A DNA stretch of 64,000 nucleotides, taken from NCBI RefSeq assembly GCF_001625305.1, contig NW_017802469.1:160967-224966 (forward strand), given 5' to 3'. A program made the position numbers and the translations under genes. Below, in pieces: positions 11,606-23,330 of this stretch (positions are counted from its first letter, which is position 1; every line of letters begins with the position of its first letter). The notes beneath the pieces were generated by a model, which worked only from the letters and a program-made list of their open reading frames with translations, was not told the origin of the DNA and made no database searches. Source of the DNA: Branchiostoma belcheri. Its lineage: Eukaryota; Chordata; Leptocardii; Amphioxiformes; Branchiostomatidae.

Positions 11606-12194
11606 TTTTGACGTAAGACAAACTTATACTGATACGTTATTCAAAAATGTGATGTCCTATACATTGACTGTGTGAAAATGATATTCTAAATTCTAAAAAT
11701 CTGATTCTTTTAGATTTCATTTAAACAGATATTCTTATCAATCTTGGTCTTTGGAAGTTAAGGAGTTGTCATCTCGGAACCTTGTACTAACATTGTGAGA
11801 TGTTAGCCTCCCTTCAAAGGAATTTCATCTCTCTAAAGAAACCACAGAGTCTACATGTCTTCTTTATCACAGCGGTACTCCAGAATGATTATCTGCATCA
11901 TTACCCAACAATGTTCCTACCCCCCTCTAGAATCAATTACACAGCCAGCCCCTGATCTACCCCTCCCCAAAGGCTGGTCTGTGAAGTCCTGATTAACTGA
12001 CATCAGAAGCAAATTGCCACGCTTCATTTGAAACAAAAATAGATCGCTTGGTAACCCTTTGTGTCCCTCCCCCCTCTTTAGACATCTGACACTAGATCTG
12101 AAGCTATCATATATGCTGTATTTAGGATCACACAAAGGAACCCACTTTTCCTGTGGTGAATTTAGCACGTTTTGAAGGAAAGTTGTATTTTGTT
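11606..12194. other. Unassigned DNA
   Basis: No recognised feature. An 83-codon minus-strand frame near 11917-12168 has no splice or homology support. Confidence 0.5.
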
Positions 12195-12370
12195 TAGCCT
12201 CTGTAGCAGGGTTATAGAACTGGGGATTTGGTGGTCTTCTGATTTCTGATTAGCCCTGTAAAAAAATGTGGGTAATTCAACCAGGCCGGCTATGTTGTCT
12301 ATATGCAATCAGAAAATAGCACATAAAAGATCCCCCAAAGCCCCAGTTTTTGGCATGCTATGGAGGCTAT
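12195..12370 (+). mobile_element. Family G MITE, copy 1, with 8-bp target duplication
   Basis: Begins TAGCCTCTGTAGCAGG and ends GGCATGCTATGGAGGCTAT. The flanking octamer ATTTTGTT is identical on both sides, a target-site duplication of hAT length. Related copies are at 30499 and 31650. Confidence 0.85.
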
Positions 12371-13397
12371 ATTTTGTTGGGCTGTTTTGGGGTTTAGGGA
12401 AAACAAACTTAGCCCCCTACTGGCCATTCCTAGGGGTCGAGGGAGTCATGCATATGATCATGGTGGTTCCAGGCCAGGAATAGGGTCGGAGATAGTTTTG
12501 TTTTCCAGTGGTGTATTTACCGAAGGGTTTTAGGGGAAAGGGCTGGGTTGAGTGGGAATCAAATTGCAGCGCTCTCTCTCTGTTTGGTTGACGGAAAATC
12601 GTTAACCTAATTTTTTAAGACCCTTGGTGTGGTTCGGAAATGAATCCGAGCAGTTGTGGAGTAGCTTTGCTTTAATCTGCGTTTATTTCATTCATTCAGG
12701 CTTTAGATAAATCGTTTTCTGAGATAGATTTATAGATTGATAGATTTATAGATTGATAATAGTATTGTCAGCTTTACACATAAGATGTTGATCCTGTTCT
12801 GCAGAATGTGTGACTATTCATTATCCACTGCCTTCAAAGAAGAAGTCAAACCCCATAATAGCTAGCGTAGTAGTAGAAGTAGACGTTTTTCCAGACAGTT
12901 GTTGCCTGTCTTCTATTACTGTATTGCAATGAGTAGTATACTTGATTGTAAAAGCAAATAGCCTTCGGGCATGATTTTGCAAATAAAGTTTCTATAATTT
13001 TAGTTTTCAGCTGAAGGTAGCTAGCATCTTAATTTGCATTTATTTCAGAGCCTTGTGAGGAAGTAAGCATTGTAGACAATTAGTTGAATATGGTGTCTAC
13101 AGGTAATTTTGTTTATTGGTAAACTACTGTTTGTTGGTAAACTACTGGTTTACTTGTACTGTGTGTCCCTCTTCGGTTGGTATGCAAGCAGCCAGGCCCA
13201 TTGGTGTTGTGGTGTGAAACAACCCCTGCAGTCCACACAAAGGCCTCCCCTGTACCAATCCTGCAAATTTACAAAAGCGGTTTGAAAGTTTAGTCGCCCG
13301 GAATTTCTCTGGTATGGCAGAGTTTGCCTACTGCAAATGACAGACACGTCACGGATTGTGCTGCCAGCGGCCTGGTCTTGTACAGTTGCACCAGGCA
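12371..13397. other. Unassigned DNA
   Basis: About 1 kb without a recognised gene or dispersed repeat. A short GATAGATTTATAGATT direct repeat lies near 12722-12752. Confidence 0.5.
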
Positions 13398-14011
13398 GGG
13401 CTCGAAATACTGGGTGCATGTGCACCTTAGTGCACCCAAAATTGGAGTTGTGCACCTAAATTTTTTTCAGTGAAAATTTTTTTTAGTGAAAATTTTTTTC
13501 AGTGAAAATTTTTTTCAGTGAAAATCTTTTTCAGTGAAAATTTTTTTCAGTGAAATTTTTTTCAGTGAAAATTTTTTCAGTGAAAAATATTTTTGTAGGA
13601 ATTTTTAACATTAGAAATTTATAATAGTATACCGGATATTCTTGGTCTCTAAGTATCAGAAAAATAATCAAATCTTTGTTGTAGTACTTGTTTAAGATTT
13701 TGAAGTTAGCTCTCATTTTAGATTTAAGCTCAGAAGACGAACAGTAAGATCTGTAATTATGTTTTGTTTTATATGGTGCACCCAAAAAATTTCTTGTACA
13801 CCTAATTTTTCAGGTGAGGAATAAAATCTTTGTTGTAGTACTTGTTTAAGATTTTGAAGTTAGCTCTCATTTTAGATTCAAGCTTAGAAGAGGAGCAGTA
13901 AGATCTGTAATTATGTTTTGTTTCATATGGTGCACCCAAAAAATTTTTTGTGCACCTAATTTTAGGTTGGGTGCACCAGTGCACCTATTCCCAAAAATGA
14001 ATTTGGAGCCC
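13398..14011 (+). mobile_element. Family I MITE, copy 1, internally expanded
   Basis: Left end GGGCTCGAAATACTGGGTGC and right end AATTTGGAGCCC are inverted, and GTGCACC motifs recur. This copy has grown in two ways. A 16-17 bp unit, CAGTGAAAATTTTTTT, is repeated about eight times at 13455-13590. A roughly 150-bp block around AGTACTTGTTTAAGATTTTG is duplicated in tandem (near 13690 and 13840). The shorter copy is at 38473-38818. Confidence 0.75.
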
Positions 14012-14458
14012 CGACTCTGCTGTCATGTGGGCCCTCGCTAAACCCTGCTAACTCACCCTTTTCACAAGCTATTATCTCGGTCACACCTCCACTTTTGTCC
14101 TGCCATCAGAGGTTGAATGTAGGAGGAACATTTCAATTGTTCAGGTAAACAGAAGCTAGGAGGGAAGGCGGGCAAAAGGTATTTCATTCAGGCGTGGGAT
14201 TTGAAAGGGAGATTTAAAGGATAGTTGTGGATTGGGCTTAAAAGGTGGACATGGTTGACAAGCTGATTCACTCAGCATATCTTTGATACTGTGTTGGGAC
14301 AGATTTTGCAAGGCTGTTTTTTATGCGACTGTTTGAATGGATAGGTTTATATGCCTAACTTTTGCTTAGAATAGAAATGTGTAAATGTAATATAATATAT
14401 AATATACATGTGTTATCATTGATATGCATATCTATTTTTTTTAAAGGAGTGGTTCAAT
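14012..14458. other. Unassigned DNA
   Basis: No recognised feature. Confidence 0.5.
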
Positions 14459-14665
14459 GCAAGGCCTATATGACCACTTCTAGGCATTGAACTAGAAAGA
14501 TGAGAGAAACATGGCTATGTCAAGAGATGGCGGTGAATGTTTGATTTGAAAGCCTGTAGATTGTAGGTTGGTGGGAAACACTTGTCAGGGAGGGAATTCC
14601 AAAGCTTGGCTGTACAGGGAAAGAAACTGTCACTGTAAAAAGATTTCGAACAAGGAATTTGGAGG
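14459..14665 (+). repeat. Family K dispersed repeat, copy 1
   Basis: About 205 bp nearly identical to 24495-24703 in the same orientation, including TGGCTATGTCAAGAGATGGC and GGGAGGGAATTCCAAAGCTT. Ends and mechanism are unclear. Confidence 0.75.
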
Positions 14666-15040
14666 GTGATAGCAGATATGAAAGATTTGTTGTGTTGTTT
14701 TGTGTGGAATATTTTGAATGGTCAAAAAAAATTGAACTTTTCTTTTGGTTGGCTTTCAAAAATATTTCAAGACAGGGAGGGTAGGTAATATCTAAAATGA
14801 CATACTTTACCTCACAAAAATGACAGAAGTTTTGACAAAATATGCCTTTTTTTTGGGTGTAAACAGATACAACTACAGTCCTATACCCTCCTTGCCATCA
14901 GAGAAAGAAAATATTTACATTGTTCGGGCAAATTATGACACAACTATTGAACCAACAGCCCCCCTCCCCCATAAAGGAAAAGAGATTGTCGACCAAATAC
15001 ACAACTAATCCGGAAGTCGGAAACCACAGAGTGTAATCAA

Positions 15041-15868
15041 CTGTAGGTAGATTGATGACATGCGTAGGCTGATAGTACCGGTAATTCATAATGGCCCAGG
15101 ATATGCTTTAGGCCACAGCAAGTAAATTTTATGGATGACATCCTCCGCAGACTCCAAATCTAATGCGAGCGGGCAAAAAAAAAACAAATTTCCTACATTT
15201 TAGAATTTTAACTCAACTGTAGGCAGATTGACGACATGCGTAGGCTGATAGTACCGGTAATTCATAATGGCCCAGGATATGCTTTAGGCCACAGCAAGTA
15301 AATTTTATGGATGACATCCTCCACAGACTCCAAATCTAATGCGAGCGGGCGAAAAAAAGAACAAATTTCCTACATTTTAGAATTTTAACTCAACTGTAGG
15401 CAGATTGATGACATGCGTAGGCTGATAGTACCGGTAATTCATAATGGCCCAGGATATGCTTTAGGCCACAGCAAGTAAATTTTATGGATGACATCCTCCG
15501 CAGACTCCAAATGTAATGCGAGCGGGCGAAAAAAACAAGGCGAGCCGAAAAAAACAAGGTTCCTATATTTTAAAATTTTGACTCAATCACTGTACAAAAG
15601 GTTGTGATTCAGTGGGAACATCACATAATATACACAGCCAACATCACATATCACTGCATCAAAGTAAGAAACAAAACATTAAATCAGAGCCTTTTCCTGT
15701 CTCCTCTCTTCATAATTATCTGCCATCCACCTTCCGGCATAGCAACAGACATCTTTGCCCATTTTCGGCATGGTGACCACTGTCGGAGGGCAACAAAATT
15801 TCTTGTTTTTTCAGGCAAAAATTAATGCGTGCACTGATGTCATCCATAAAATTTACTTGCTGTGGCCT
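15041..15868 (+). mobile_element. Family C MITE with its flank, partially triplicated
   Basis: A unit of about 176 bp, made of a flank (CTGTAGGTAGATTGATGACA to GGCCCAGGATATGCTTTA) and the left end of a family C MITE (AGGCCACAGCAAGTAAATTT), begins at 15041, 15217 and 15394. The third unit runs on into a complete element at 15463-15868. After the right end (TTGCTGTGGCCT) the flank motif AATTCATAATGGCCCTGGAT appears again. The two upstream units are truncated element ends. Confidence 0.85.
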
Positions 15869-16478
15869 AATTCATAATGGCCCTGGATATACTTTATCCA
15901 GAATTAGATTACTACTGGGATACGTACGTCACCAATTGAACAATCATAGCGGGGACTGTCGCGAAAGTTCTAGGTCGATCTGTAGCAATTACTGTAAATT
16001 CATTTCAAGTTTGCTGCATTTAGATTTGCGGCACAGTGAAAATAAAGAGTAGTCTGGTACTGTATCTTTCACTGAAACAATGGTAGTGGCATAATACAAA
16101 GCAGAACATATGTTTAAAGAATGTCTTGAGTTTGCAGTTGGATTGTGAACTTAAAAATGCTCTACAATTTCAGAATTTACAGTAGCTACAGGTTTGTATC
16201 AGGGCTACAAATGTACTGCCTTGAAAACAATCAAGAACACTTCAAAAATTTCAAAATTTATTCATTTATAGTATAGCTATAGCATAAAATCTACCTGCAC
16301 CCTGAACTAAAAACTTTTTTGAATACTGAAAACTTTCTTGTTTGATACTACATGTATTCATGACTTAAAAAGCTCCCAGTATTTTCTTTTGTGGTATACC
16401 TGTTGTCACAAAGTGGAATTTCGAAGAATTGATTGTTTGAAATTTGGGTTGTACAAGCCCTCAATGGTGGCGGAGAGT
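15869..16478. other. Unassigned DNA
   Basis: Apart from the repeated flank motif at its left edge, no gene or repeat is recognised. Confidence 0.5.
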
Positions 16479-16838
16479 TTAAAGGCACCCAATGCAGTTT
16501 TTAATTCTTGGAAACCCGATTTTTCAAAGCCAATATTTTATTCATTTATCTACATACTGAGTTGAAACCACACTACCCCAATGTATATTGACCCTCATGG
16601 AGCAAAAAATTCCCAAAATTCTGACAGAAAATTGTTACTGGAAGGGCCCTGGGCTGATTTTAGGGTACCACCCAGAAAATAAAGGACTAATCTTGGGGGC
16701 TTGTTTCTGCAGTTTTAAATGCCTTAAGTTTGAAATACCAATTGAATGTGCTAATGTGAAGCAGTATGTGCCAGTATCATAAAGACTACCTTATTCTGAA
16801 CATTTCTGTTATTGCTGCCCTGAAATCGTATTGGCATG
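16479..16838 (+). mobile_element. Family J MITE, copy 1
   Basis: Ends AAAGGCACCCAATGCAGTTT and GCCCTGAAATCGTATTGGCA are roughly inverted. The interior, including GACCCTCATGGAGCAAAAA and GGAAGGGCCCTGGGCTGATT, matches 41034-41396 in opposite orientation. Confidence 0.75.
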
Positions 16839-17060
16839 GATGTCTTTACCATGGCTGACTAGTTAGGGCTCTCCATCCACACTGCCAAGAGGCTGTTAGT
16901 TTTAATCCCTCTTGACATGTTGCTGCTGCAGTACTTATACAAGGTACTTTGTTACCATTTCTTACAGGCAGCTTGTGAAAATAAGTTTCTGTATTCATTG
17001 TAGCTGACCTACAGTTGACTGGTATACTATTCTGGTGGGGTGAGGTTGTGTCTAACTTTA

Positions 17061-17340
17061 TCAACTGCAAAATGCTCAATGAAAGACATATTTTGGCCCT
17101 GATGGTTGAAGAAAGTTCTTTTCTCCCTAGTTGTTGAAGTTTTTTATGTAACAATACAACTTTGTTTCATTAAAAGATCAATAATTGTTTTAATTATAAA
17201 CCAGCCTGGAATGTTGACTTCATTTCTCATATCGTAACATTTCAGGTGCCTTGGTCTGTTTTTTTTTCTTTTACGCCCTGTCGCTTCACATTTTTTTTCT
17301 GAAAAAATCAGAGAAGCAACAAATTAAATATGTGTGGCCT
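17061..17340 (-). mobile_element. Family D MITE, copy 4, left-truncated and diverged
   Basis: Complement of the D interior and right terminus (AAATTAAATATGTGTGGCCT). The other end is not visible. Confidence 0.65.
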
Positions 17341-17675
17341 AAAAGTAAAATAAAACATTTGAGCTGTCAGCGTAGTACTGTGGTGTGATATATGGAGATC
17401 CGGACCCTCTCTACTTGATTACAACACACCACCGCGATCGATACAACTGTTTATGATGGAAGGACAGGCAGAGTTTTCTCGTAGTAAGGGTCAAAATACA
17501 GCTCTTTGTATGTAGCCAGGTCTGCATAACATAAGTAGTTCATTGAACTTGGAGCTTTGTTTACAAAAAATGTTACTAGTGTTCTTTTATCTAATGCTCT
17601 TTCCTTATACAGACAAAAGACCAAATTAATTAAATTAGTTGTTAGCTATTAGACCATCCATAGCAATTGTGCCCC

Positions 17676-17969
17676 ATGGACATTTGGTGGCTCAACTTTG
17701 TGTTTGCCTTGCTTACTACTAGCCTTCAAGGACTTTATATACAGAAAATCAATGCAGTTTTGTTTCTTTTAGTAAATTCAAAAGAAAACGATTATAAGAA
17801 AGCGTTTGAATTATACTTGGACTGTTCCATTGTCAAACTAATGAAACCATCATGTACTGCATCGGAGTTAATCAAAATTCAAGAGGATTGGGTGAAAAAT
17901 GAATTATGTATAGTCATTCCAATACCACCTGTCATCTGTAATAGCCTCCACTTGTTTAAATACACATAA
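17676..17969 (+). CDS. Uncharacterised 97-codon open frame
   Basis: An ATG at 17676 opens MDIWWLNFVFALL, and the frame continues through VNSKENDYKKAFELYL and SELIKIQEDWVKNEL to a stop. The amino-acid mix is more protein-like than most frames here, and TTTTGTTTCTTTTAG at about 17759-17773 would serve as an acceptor for a shorter exon. I recognise no domain, and the sequence is AT-rich enough for a chance frame. It could be a decayed transposon fragment. Confidence 0.2.
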   Translation: MDIWWLNFVFALLTTSLQGLYIQKINAVLFLLVNSKENDYKKAFELYLDCSIVKLMKPSCTASELIKIQEDWVKNELCIVIPIPPVICNSLHLFKYT

Positions 17970-18059
17970 ATTTGCATGCAAATATATTCTTACATCTGTA
18001 CTCTATATACAAGACACAACTATATACCTCCTTTTGGACTGTGTCAGTGAATGAAGAGA

Positions 18060-18423
18060 CGGAGTTGTGATAATGTATGTTAACGTGAACGGTTCGTTAA
18101 GCCGGTCGGCTCGTTAATTGATAGAGGACGAAGTTAATTTGGCAACATGGCTACCAAGTGGCCCACCAGGAGGGGTATTAGCATTATTGGACAATGAATG
18201 ATACAGCTGGGCCCGCCGGGCTGATTGCTAACCTGCGACGGCATTAGGAAAACACAACCACCACGCACTCTCTGTCCCGGGGCATTGTGCGGCCGCCACA
18301 GCTGACCAGTGGGTGTAGGCATAGATGGCCTGGGAACAATAGTGGTCAGCTTTGACCGCATGTACGTGGACTTTACAACCATTTTGTCGTCAAACGGACG
18401 TACCGGCAGTTTTGTGACGAAGG
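18060..18423 (+). promoter_or_regulatory. CpG-rich, non-repetitive candidate promoter
   Basis: This block is richer in CpG and less repetitive than its surroundings. It contains CGTTAAGCCGGTCGGCTCG, ATTATTGGACAATGAATGA (an ACAATG, Sox-like core) followed by CAGCTG, and GGGGCATTGTGCGGCCGCC. It leads directly into a strong-context ATG and a splice donor. Promoter function is inferred from composition and position. Confidence 0.4.
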
Positions 18424-18480
18424 ATGGGGCTTTTGGTGAGCCACGCGAGCTGTCTAGAATCGTGTTCGCAGTTCCTCGTG
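18424..18480 (+). CDS. Candidate alternative first coding exon of the tensin gene
   Basis: The ATG at 18424 has a strong context (AAGGATGG) and an in-frame TGA nine bases upstream. Nineteen codons read MGLLVSHASCLESCSQFLV and end at GTG|GTGAGT in phase 0, the phase needed to join the C1 exon at 34680. Gly2 with Ser6 fits the N-myristoylation pattern, and two cysteines follow. Use by the tensin gene would require a 16-kb intron. This rests on phase, start context, donor and CpG setting only, so it may be a different gene's exon or chance. Confidence 0.3.
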
Positions 18481-18660
18481 GTGAGTGGTTTCATTCCTGA
18501 ATTGTTTCACACTAGCGACATATGGGGAATAGGGTAACCTTCCTGGCGAGTCGAACATGTGGTGTTTAAATGCCTGTGAATTCCGGATGAAGTTGGTACC
18601 CAACTTGCAAGCTGTTTTCTTTATTTTGTACAATGGATTGTACTTAGAGTAAACGTTTTA

Positions 18661-18957
18661 AAGGATGTTGTTGTTTTGGCACTTTTGAAGATGGAGTTCT
18701 AGTAATATGTGGAAGCAGTCTTGTGTGTTTGTAGAACAGTTACTGATGTATTGTCTATGTTTGCTACTGTCTATGTTTCTTCATACAATTCAAGCACCCA
18801 AAGATTATAATTTAATTTAAAGGATGTTTTTGTTTTGGGTACTTTTGAAGATGGAGTTCTAGTAATATGTGGAAGCAGTCTTGTGTGTTTGTAGAACTGG
18901 TATATATTGTCTATGTTTGCTACTGTGTATGCTTCGTCATACAAATCAAGCACCCAA
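18661..18957. repeat. 159-bp tandem duplication
   Basis: TTAAAGGATGTTGTTGTTTT at about 18659 recurs as TTAAAGGATGTTTTTGTTTT at about 18818. Both copies continue with GATGGAGTTCTAGTAATATG and end CAAGCACCCAAAG. Confidence 0.85.
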
Positions 18958-19471
18958 AGTACCAATATACAAATTTGCTCCACAAACAGGCAATTTAAAT
19001 ATTTGCCTAGAATATTACCTGGGATACATTCTGTTATTGATATTACGGGTAGCATATTTGCTTTGTATAATAGCAAAATAGTTTGTACTGTATACAAATC
19101 ATATGGCTCTGCCAGAATGATGTTTTTGCTTCTTTTTGGGTTATTGAGAACTGTTTAGTTTCCAAAAACTCTTGATCTTCTTTTTTAAAAGTAAGGCATA
19201 ATCTAGAAGAAAGGCAAGGTTCTTTTTTTTACTTCCAGCTGTATTGTGATTTTCCTTTTGTTTGTGAGTGAAAGCAGGAGAGCGTAGGCCGTGTATATGC
19301 TGCTTTGTGCTGCGGAAAGTTATTGTGTGGAGTATACAGAAGCCCACGTGGCTGAAGAATAGGTCTGCTGGCAGCTTTCTCATTCAAATGTGGGGTGATT
19401 TTGCGGTTTCACCCTACAATGCACTGTGAATACATAATGAAGACCTGCCAAAGCCTGATAGGATATTTCTA
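18958..19471. other. Unassigned DNA
   Basis: No recognised feature. Overlapping short frames on both strands are chance readings. Confidence 0.5.
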
Positions 19472-19843
19472 AGGCCATACCAATTTAATTTGTTGGTTCT
19501 CGGATTTGCCTCTTCATTTTTTCTGATTTGCAAAAAAAAAAAAAGATTCTGCTTCTGAATCAACTAAAAAATGTTCATATTTTGCCCTCAACAGTTGAGG
19601 AAAGTCCTTCTCTTCCTAGTTCCTCCAGTTTTTCCATCTACCAATGCAGTGGTTTGATTAAAAGTTCAAAATTCATTGTTTGAATATTAACCCAGCCTTT
19701 TGTGTTGACTTCATGGCTCTTATCGTAGCATTTGGGGCTATAATAGGATGCCTTGACTTGTTTTTATTTTTTATTTTTTCCCTGTTGCTTCATATTTTTT
19801 TCTGAAAAAATCCGAGAAACAACAAATTAAATTGGTGTGGCCT
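19472..19843 (-). mobile_element. Family D MITE, copy 5, flanked by a 12-bp direct repeat
   Basis: A complete minus-orientation D element bounded by AGGCCATACCAATTTAATTT and AAATTGGTGTGGCCT. AGGATATTTCTA abuts both ends exactly, which is longer than the TA seen at other copies. Confidence 0.85.
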
Positions 19844-20870
19844 AGGATATTTCTAGTCCACTGGGCATATTAGATCAAATGTGTGGAATCAGGGACCACT
19901 CAAGTTCTTTGTGTAAAGTTAATTTGTGGTCCTGATATGATCAGTCAACTTTATGACCCAAAAATTACATCGGAATTGTAAATATCAGGTCAGATTCCAG
20001 AAGAAAGGCTTTCGGAATTCAGTTTGAAACGATAATTGAGGATAGATACCATATACAGATATTGAAAAAGAAATTCTATTCTTATACATGTATGGAATAC
20101 AAGCTAGGAGAAATTTGATTTCATACGATCTCTACTGGTGCATGTTATTGTTATCTTTTTGACAATAAAAATAATTGATTTTAGAGTGCTGTAAAATTAT
20201 ATTTTAAGAGATGCATTTAAAATTCAGAATACGAGCTTAGGCTAGTTTGCTTAGAAAGAGTTATGTGAGCTTGATATATCATAGGAAATCATTTATAATA
20301 TACAAAAATTATTACTAGAATTATTATTTTTATTAAAATATATGATAAATTACTTTTTTTGTCTACTATAATTCTGTCAAAAGTTTTTATAAAGTTTTCT
20401 TGCAGAATTCAATATTTTGGACAATGAATTCTATCTGATAGATAGCTTTCAAGTTGCAACAAAGTCTAGATATATCCTTTTGCCTACAATCTGGTTTGAA
20501 GTGACATCCGATCAGTAGTAACGTAATATCTGTCTTGAACTAGTGCCCCACAAGTCAGCTTATAATTAAAGACGGGCTTGGAGACTTGGACTTTTGTCTA
20601 GTCAAAACCTGATCAGGTGTCTGTAAATTAGATTATTTCTTCGATATTTCCTTAAAGACGCTACAAGATGTCGAAGAAGAGGCTCTATCTGTATCAATAA
20701 CGGGGATAAAGGTAGACTGATTTGGGACAAAATGGCAAATTTGTCTGGTAAATATTTATGGAAGTTGACACAAAAATGCTTTCTTACACAGCGTAAGGCT
20801 TATGATTTAAATATATGTGAACATTTTGCAAACTTTTTCGTTATGGGGTTTAAGTTCAGAAAAACAGGTT
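19844..20870. other. Unassigned AT-rich DNA
   Basis: About 1 kb with no recognised gene or repeat. Confidence 0.5.
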
Positions 20871-21268
20871 AGGCCAAAAGAAGTAATTTTTATGGATGAC
20901 ATCAGCCCGCGCATTAATTTTCTCCTGATTTTGGAAAAAAAAAATTTAGGTATTGCCTTCTGACAGCGGTCAACATGCCGAAAATGGGCAAAGATGCGGG
21001 AAGGTGGATGGCAGATAACTATGAAGAGAGGAGACAAGAAAAGGCTCTGATTTAATGTTTGGTTTCTTACTTTGATGCAGTGATATGTGATGTTGGCTGT
21101 GTATATGTGATGTTCCCACTGAATCAAAACCATTTGTACAATGATTGAGTCAAAATTTTAAATTGTAGGAACCTTGTTTTTTTTGGCCGCCTTGTTTTTT
21201 TTCGCCCGCTTGCATTACATTTGGAGTTTGCGGAGGATGTCATCCATAAAATTTACTTGCTGTGGCCT
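20871..21268 (-). mobile_element. Family C MITE, copy 2
   Basis: Bounded by AGGCCAAAAGAAGTAATTTT and AAATTTACTTGCTGTGGCCT. The interior is the complement of the copies at 15463, 30976 and 52748. Confidence 0.85.
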
Positions 21269-22704
21269 TATTCTGAAACCTTGTACCAGTTCTAAAGGCA
21301 CAGTTGCCATGTTCTATATCGGGAAATGATAGCAGACTGCAGAAGTAATTCAATAAGCCGAGCTGCTGCATTGATTGCTGTGGATATGTCTGCTATAAAT
21401 TTGTCATTATAGAATTGGTCTGATACTAAAGTCATGAGTTTCATTGTTTCATTCCTTTTGAAGTCATATTTTTATCAATAAAACGATATTTCTACCTTAG
21501 TGAGGTTGTACCTGTCACTACTGTTCAAATTTAAAGTTAGACGTATTCTTTGCAAATTTGCTACTCTCTCTCATCAGAATAGTAGATTTTATACAGTGGT
21601 AGAAATACTTTTTTTCAATGTTCTGCGATTTTGTTCTGCAATTTGGAAATACTTTCTCAAACACATACATAAAAGTCCGGATCTAAACCCATGGCATATA
21701 CAAAATCTACGTGGTTTTGAAGGTTGAAGAAATGAGAGTATGGTTTGGTGAATAATCTAGTCTTCAAATTCATTTCTGTACATTTTCGTTTGATTTTGGT
21801 ATTCTATAACATTGGTATTGTTTTGCAATGTTTTTTCTTTCAACTTAACATGGCAACGGTATATATTTCCTCATTTTGTAACTGATTTGTATGATTTACA
21901 GTATGGTTGAAAATTCATGCCCATGGGGATGTCATCCATATAATCAAATCAACATGGCCTAACCACACTGTAAGCACCAAAATGTAAGCCTATATCCATA
22001 TTTATCATTTTCTGTCATGCTTGCATGATTTCCCCTCCCTGCAACTTTTCTGCTTCAAGTATTAGGCTTGTCTGTGTAATTGATACATGACATGCCTGCC
22101 TGACCACACAATAATTCAGTTAGTGGCCATAGAAGCCTGTCCTACATTTGTGGGAAAGGTGTGTTTATATTCAGAAACCTGAGAGGGGGGATATGCAAAT
22201 TTGATTGTCTATTGAACCTTGAGAAGTAGGGCAGTGCTGCAGTACCCTTGCTTTCTGTATAGGAGGCGCTATTACAGTTTGAACCATCATAAGTAGATCA
22301 TCGTTATGTCACTGGTTGAAACAGATTTCTTGCTATGGTCTTTTGGTTTTAATAGACTTTTTTTGCATCTGTAATTCTAAGGCATCACTGTGTGCCTTGA
22401 CCTACATGTAAAATTGTTTACTTTCCTTTGAAAGTGTAGATAAAAAATATATCGAAATGTACTGTGGATTGTACTGTTGAAAATGTTAGTTTACATTTGC
22501 ATGAACACTTCTTAATTTTTTTTTCTAAACTTTTTTTTCATTGTCCAATACTCTTAGCCCCTGCCTACAAACTGCAAACCACATATTTCACGATTTACAG
22601 TATTAGCAAAGCTGTTTATGCCAAAATCTTTGGTGTGCCATTTACTCACTCACTTACATTTACAGCAAGAATCTAAAGAGAGAATGTGACGTTTGGTTTT
22701 TCTT
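21269..22704. other. Unassigned DNA with small repeat remnants
   Basis: At 21676-21715 a fragment (GTCCGGATCTAAACCCATGG) matches family E. At about 21928-21960 GATGTCATCCATATAATCAA runs to ATGGCCTAA, a lone terminus that mixes the C and D tip sequences. Otherwise nothing is recognised. Confidence 0.45.
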
Positions 22705-23330
22705 TTAATGCCCACGATCATGATAATGATCATTCTGGCATACTCATTTTCACTTGAGTGAAGTGAGGAAAGTCGTGTAAAGTGCCTTTCCCAAAGGCAT
22801 AAGGTTGGTGACATGGCAGGATTCGAACCCAGGACCTCTTGGTTCTGAGCCTAATGCTCTGACATATTACACCACACAACATTGTAAGATGCACAATACA
22901 AAAATAAAATCATTTAATCATTTGCTCTGCCGTTATGCCACACAACACACACTATGTGTGCTGGGCTCTTTGAGGAAGATTAATTCTACTGTCGCTTTCA
23001 ATGTTCTATATTTTCCCAAGGGCACAAGGTTGGTGACATGGCAAGATTCGAACCCAGGACCTCTTGGTTCTGAGCCGAATGCTCTGCTGCCACACCACAC
23101 ACAATGTGTGTTGAGGAAGATTAATTCTACCAGCGCTTTCAATGTTTAAATGGACTTGACCCAGTGCAAAAGCTGGCAGGATTCGAACCCAAGACTTCTT
23201 GGTTCTGAGCCGAATGCTCTGCCGCCACACAACACACACAATGTGTACCAGGCTCTTTGAGGAAGATTAATTTTACTGTCCCTTTCAATGTTTAAATGGA
23301 CTTGACCCAGTGCAAAAGCTGGCAGGATTG
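22705..23330 (-). mobile_element. tRNA-derived SINE with tandem head copies
   Basis: On the minus strand a tRNA-like head ends in the B-box motif GGGTTCGAATCC (near 22822, 23048 and 23178), preceded by GGCTCAGAACCAAGAGGTC. The first copy (about 22705-22880) has a normal body. The next two, plus a headless remnant, are arranged in tandem with period about 130 bp, each carrying GAGGAAGATTAATTCTAC. They are unlikely to be functional tRNA genes because no matching acceptor stem is visible. Confidence 0.75.

Noticed and set aside
18309-18500. Longer frame across the 18.3-kb CpG block
   Set aside because: It has no upstream ATG in that frame, and from its first ATG (18360) it reaches the donor in phase 1, which does not fit the C1 exon; the 18424 ATG frame does.
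20807-21133. Recurrent open frame with QWEHHIYTANITYHC and LNQSLFLSPLF seen here and near 15604, 25122, 31104, 41754 and 52773
   Set aside because: It is the same non-coding interior of family C MITEs read in one frame; copies differ by frameshifts and have no start context or transposase motifs.
22705-23240. Possible tRNA gene cluster
   Set aside because: B boxes are present, but acceptor stems do not pair, anticodon arms are irregular and the units are linked to SINE bodies and tandem duplicated.
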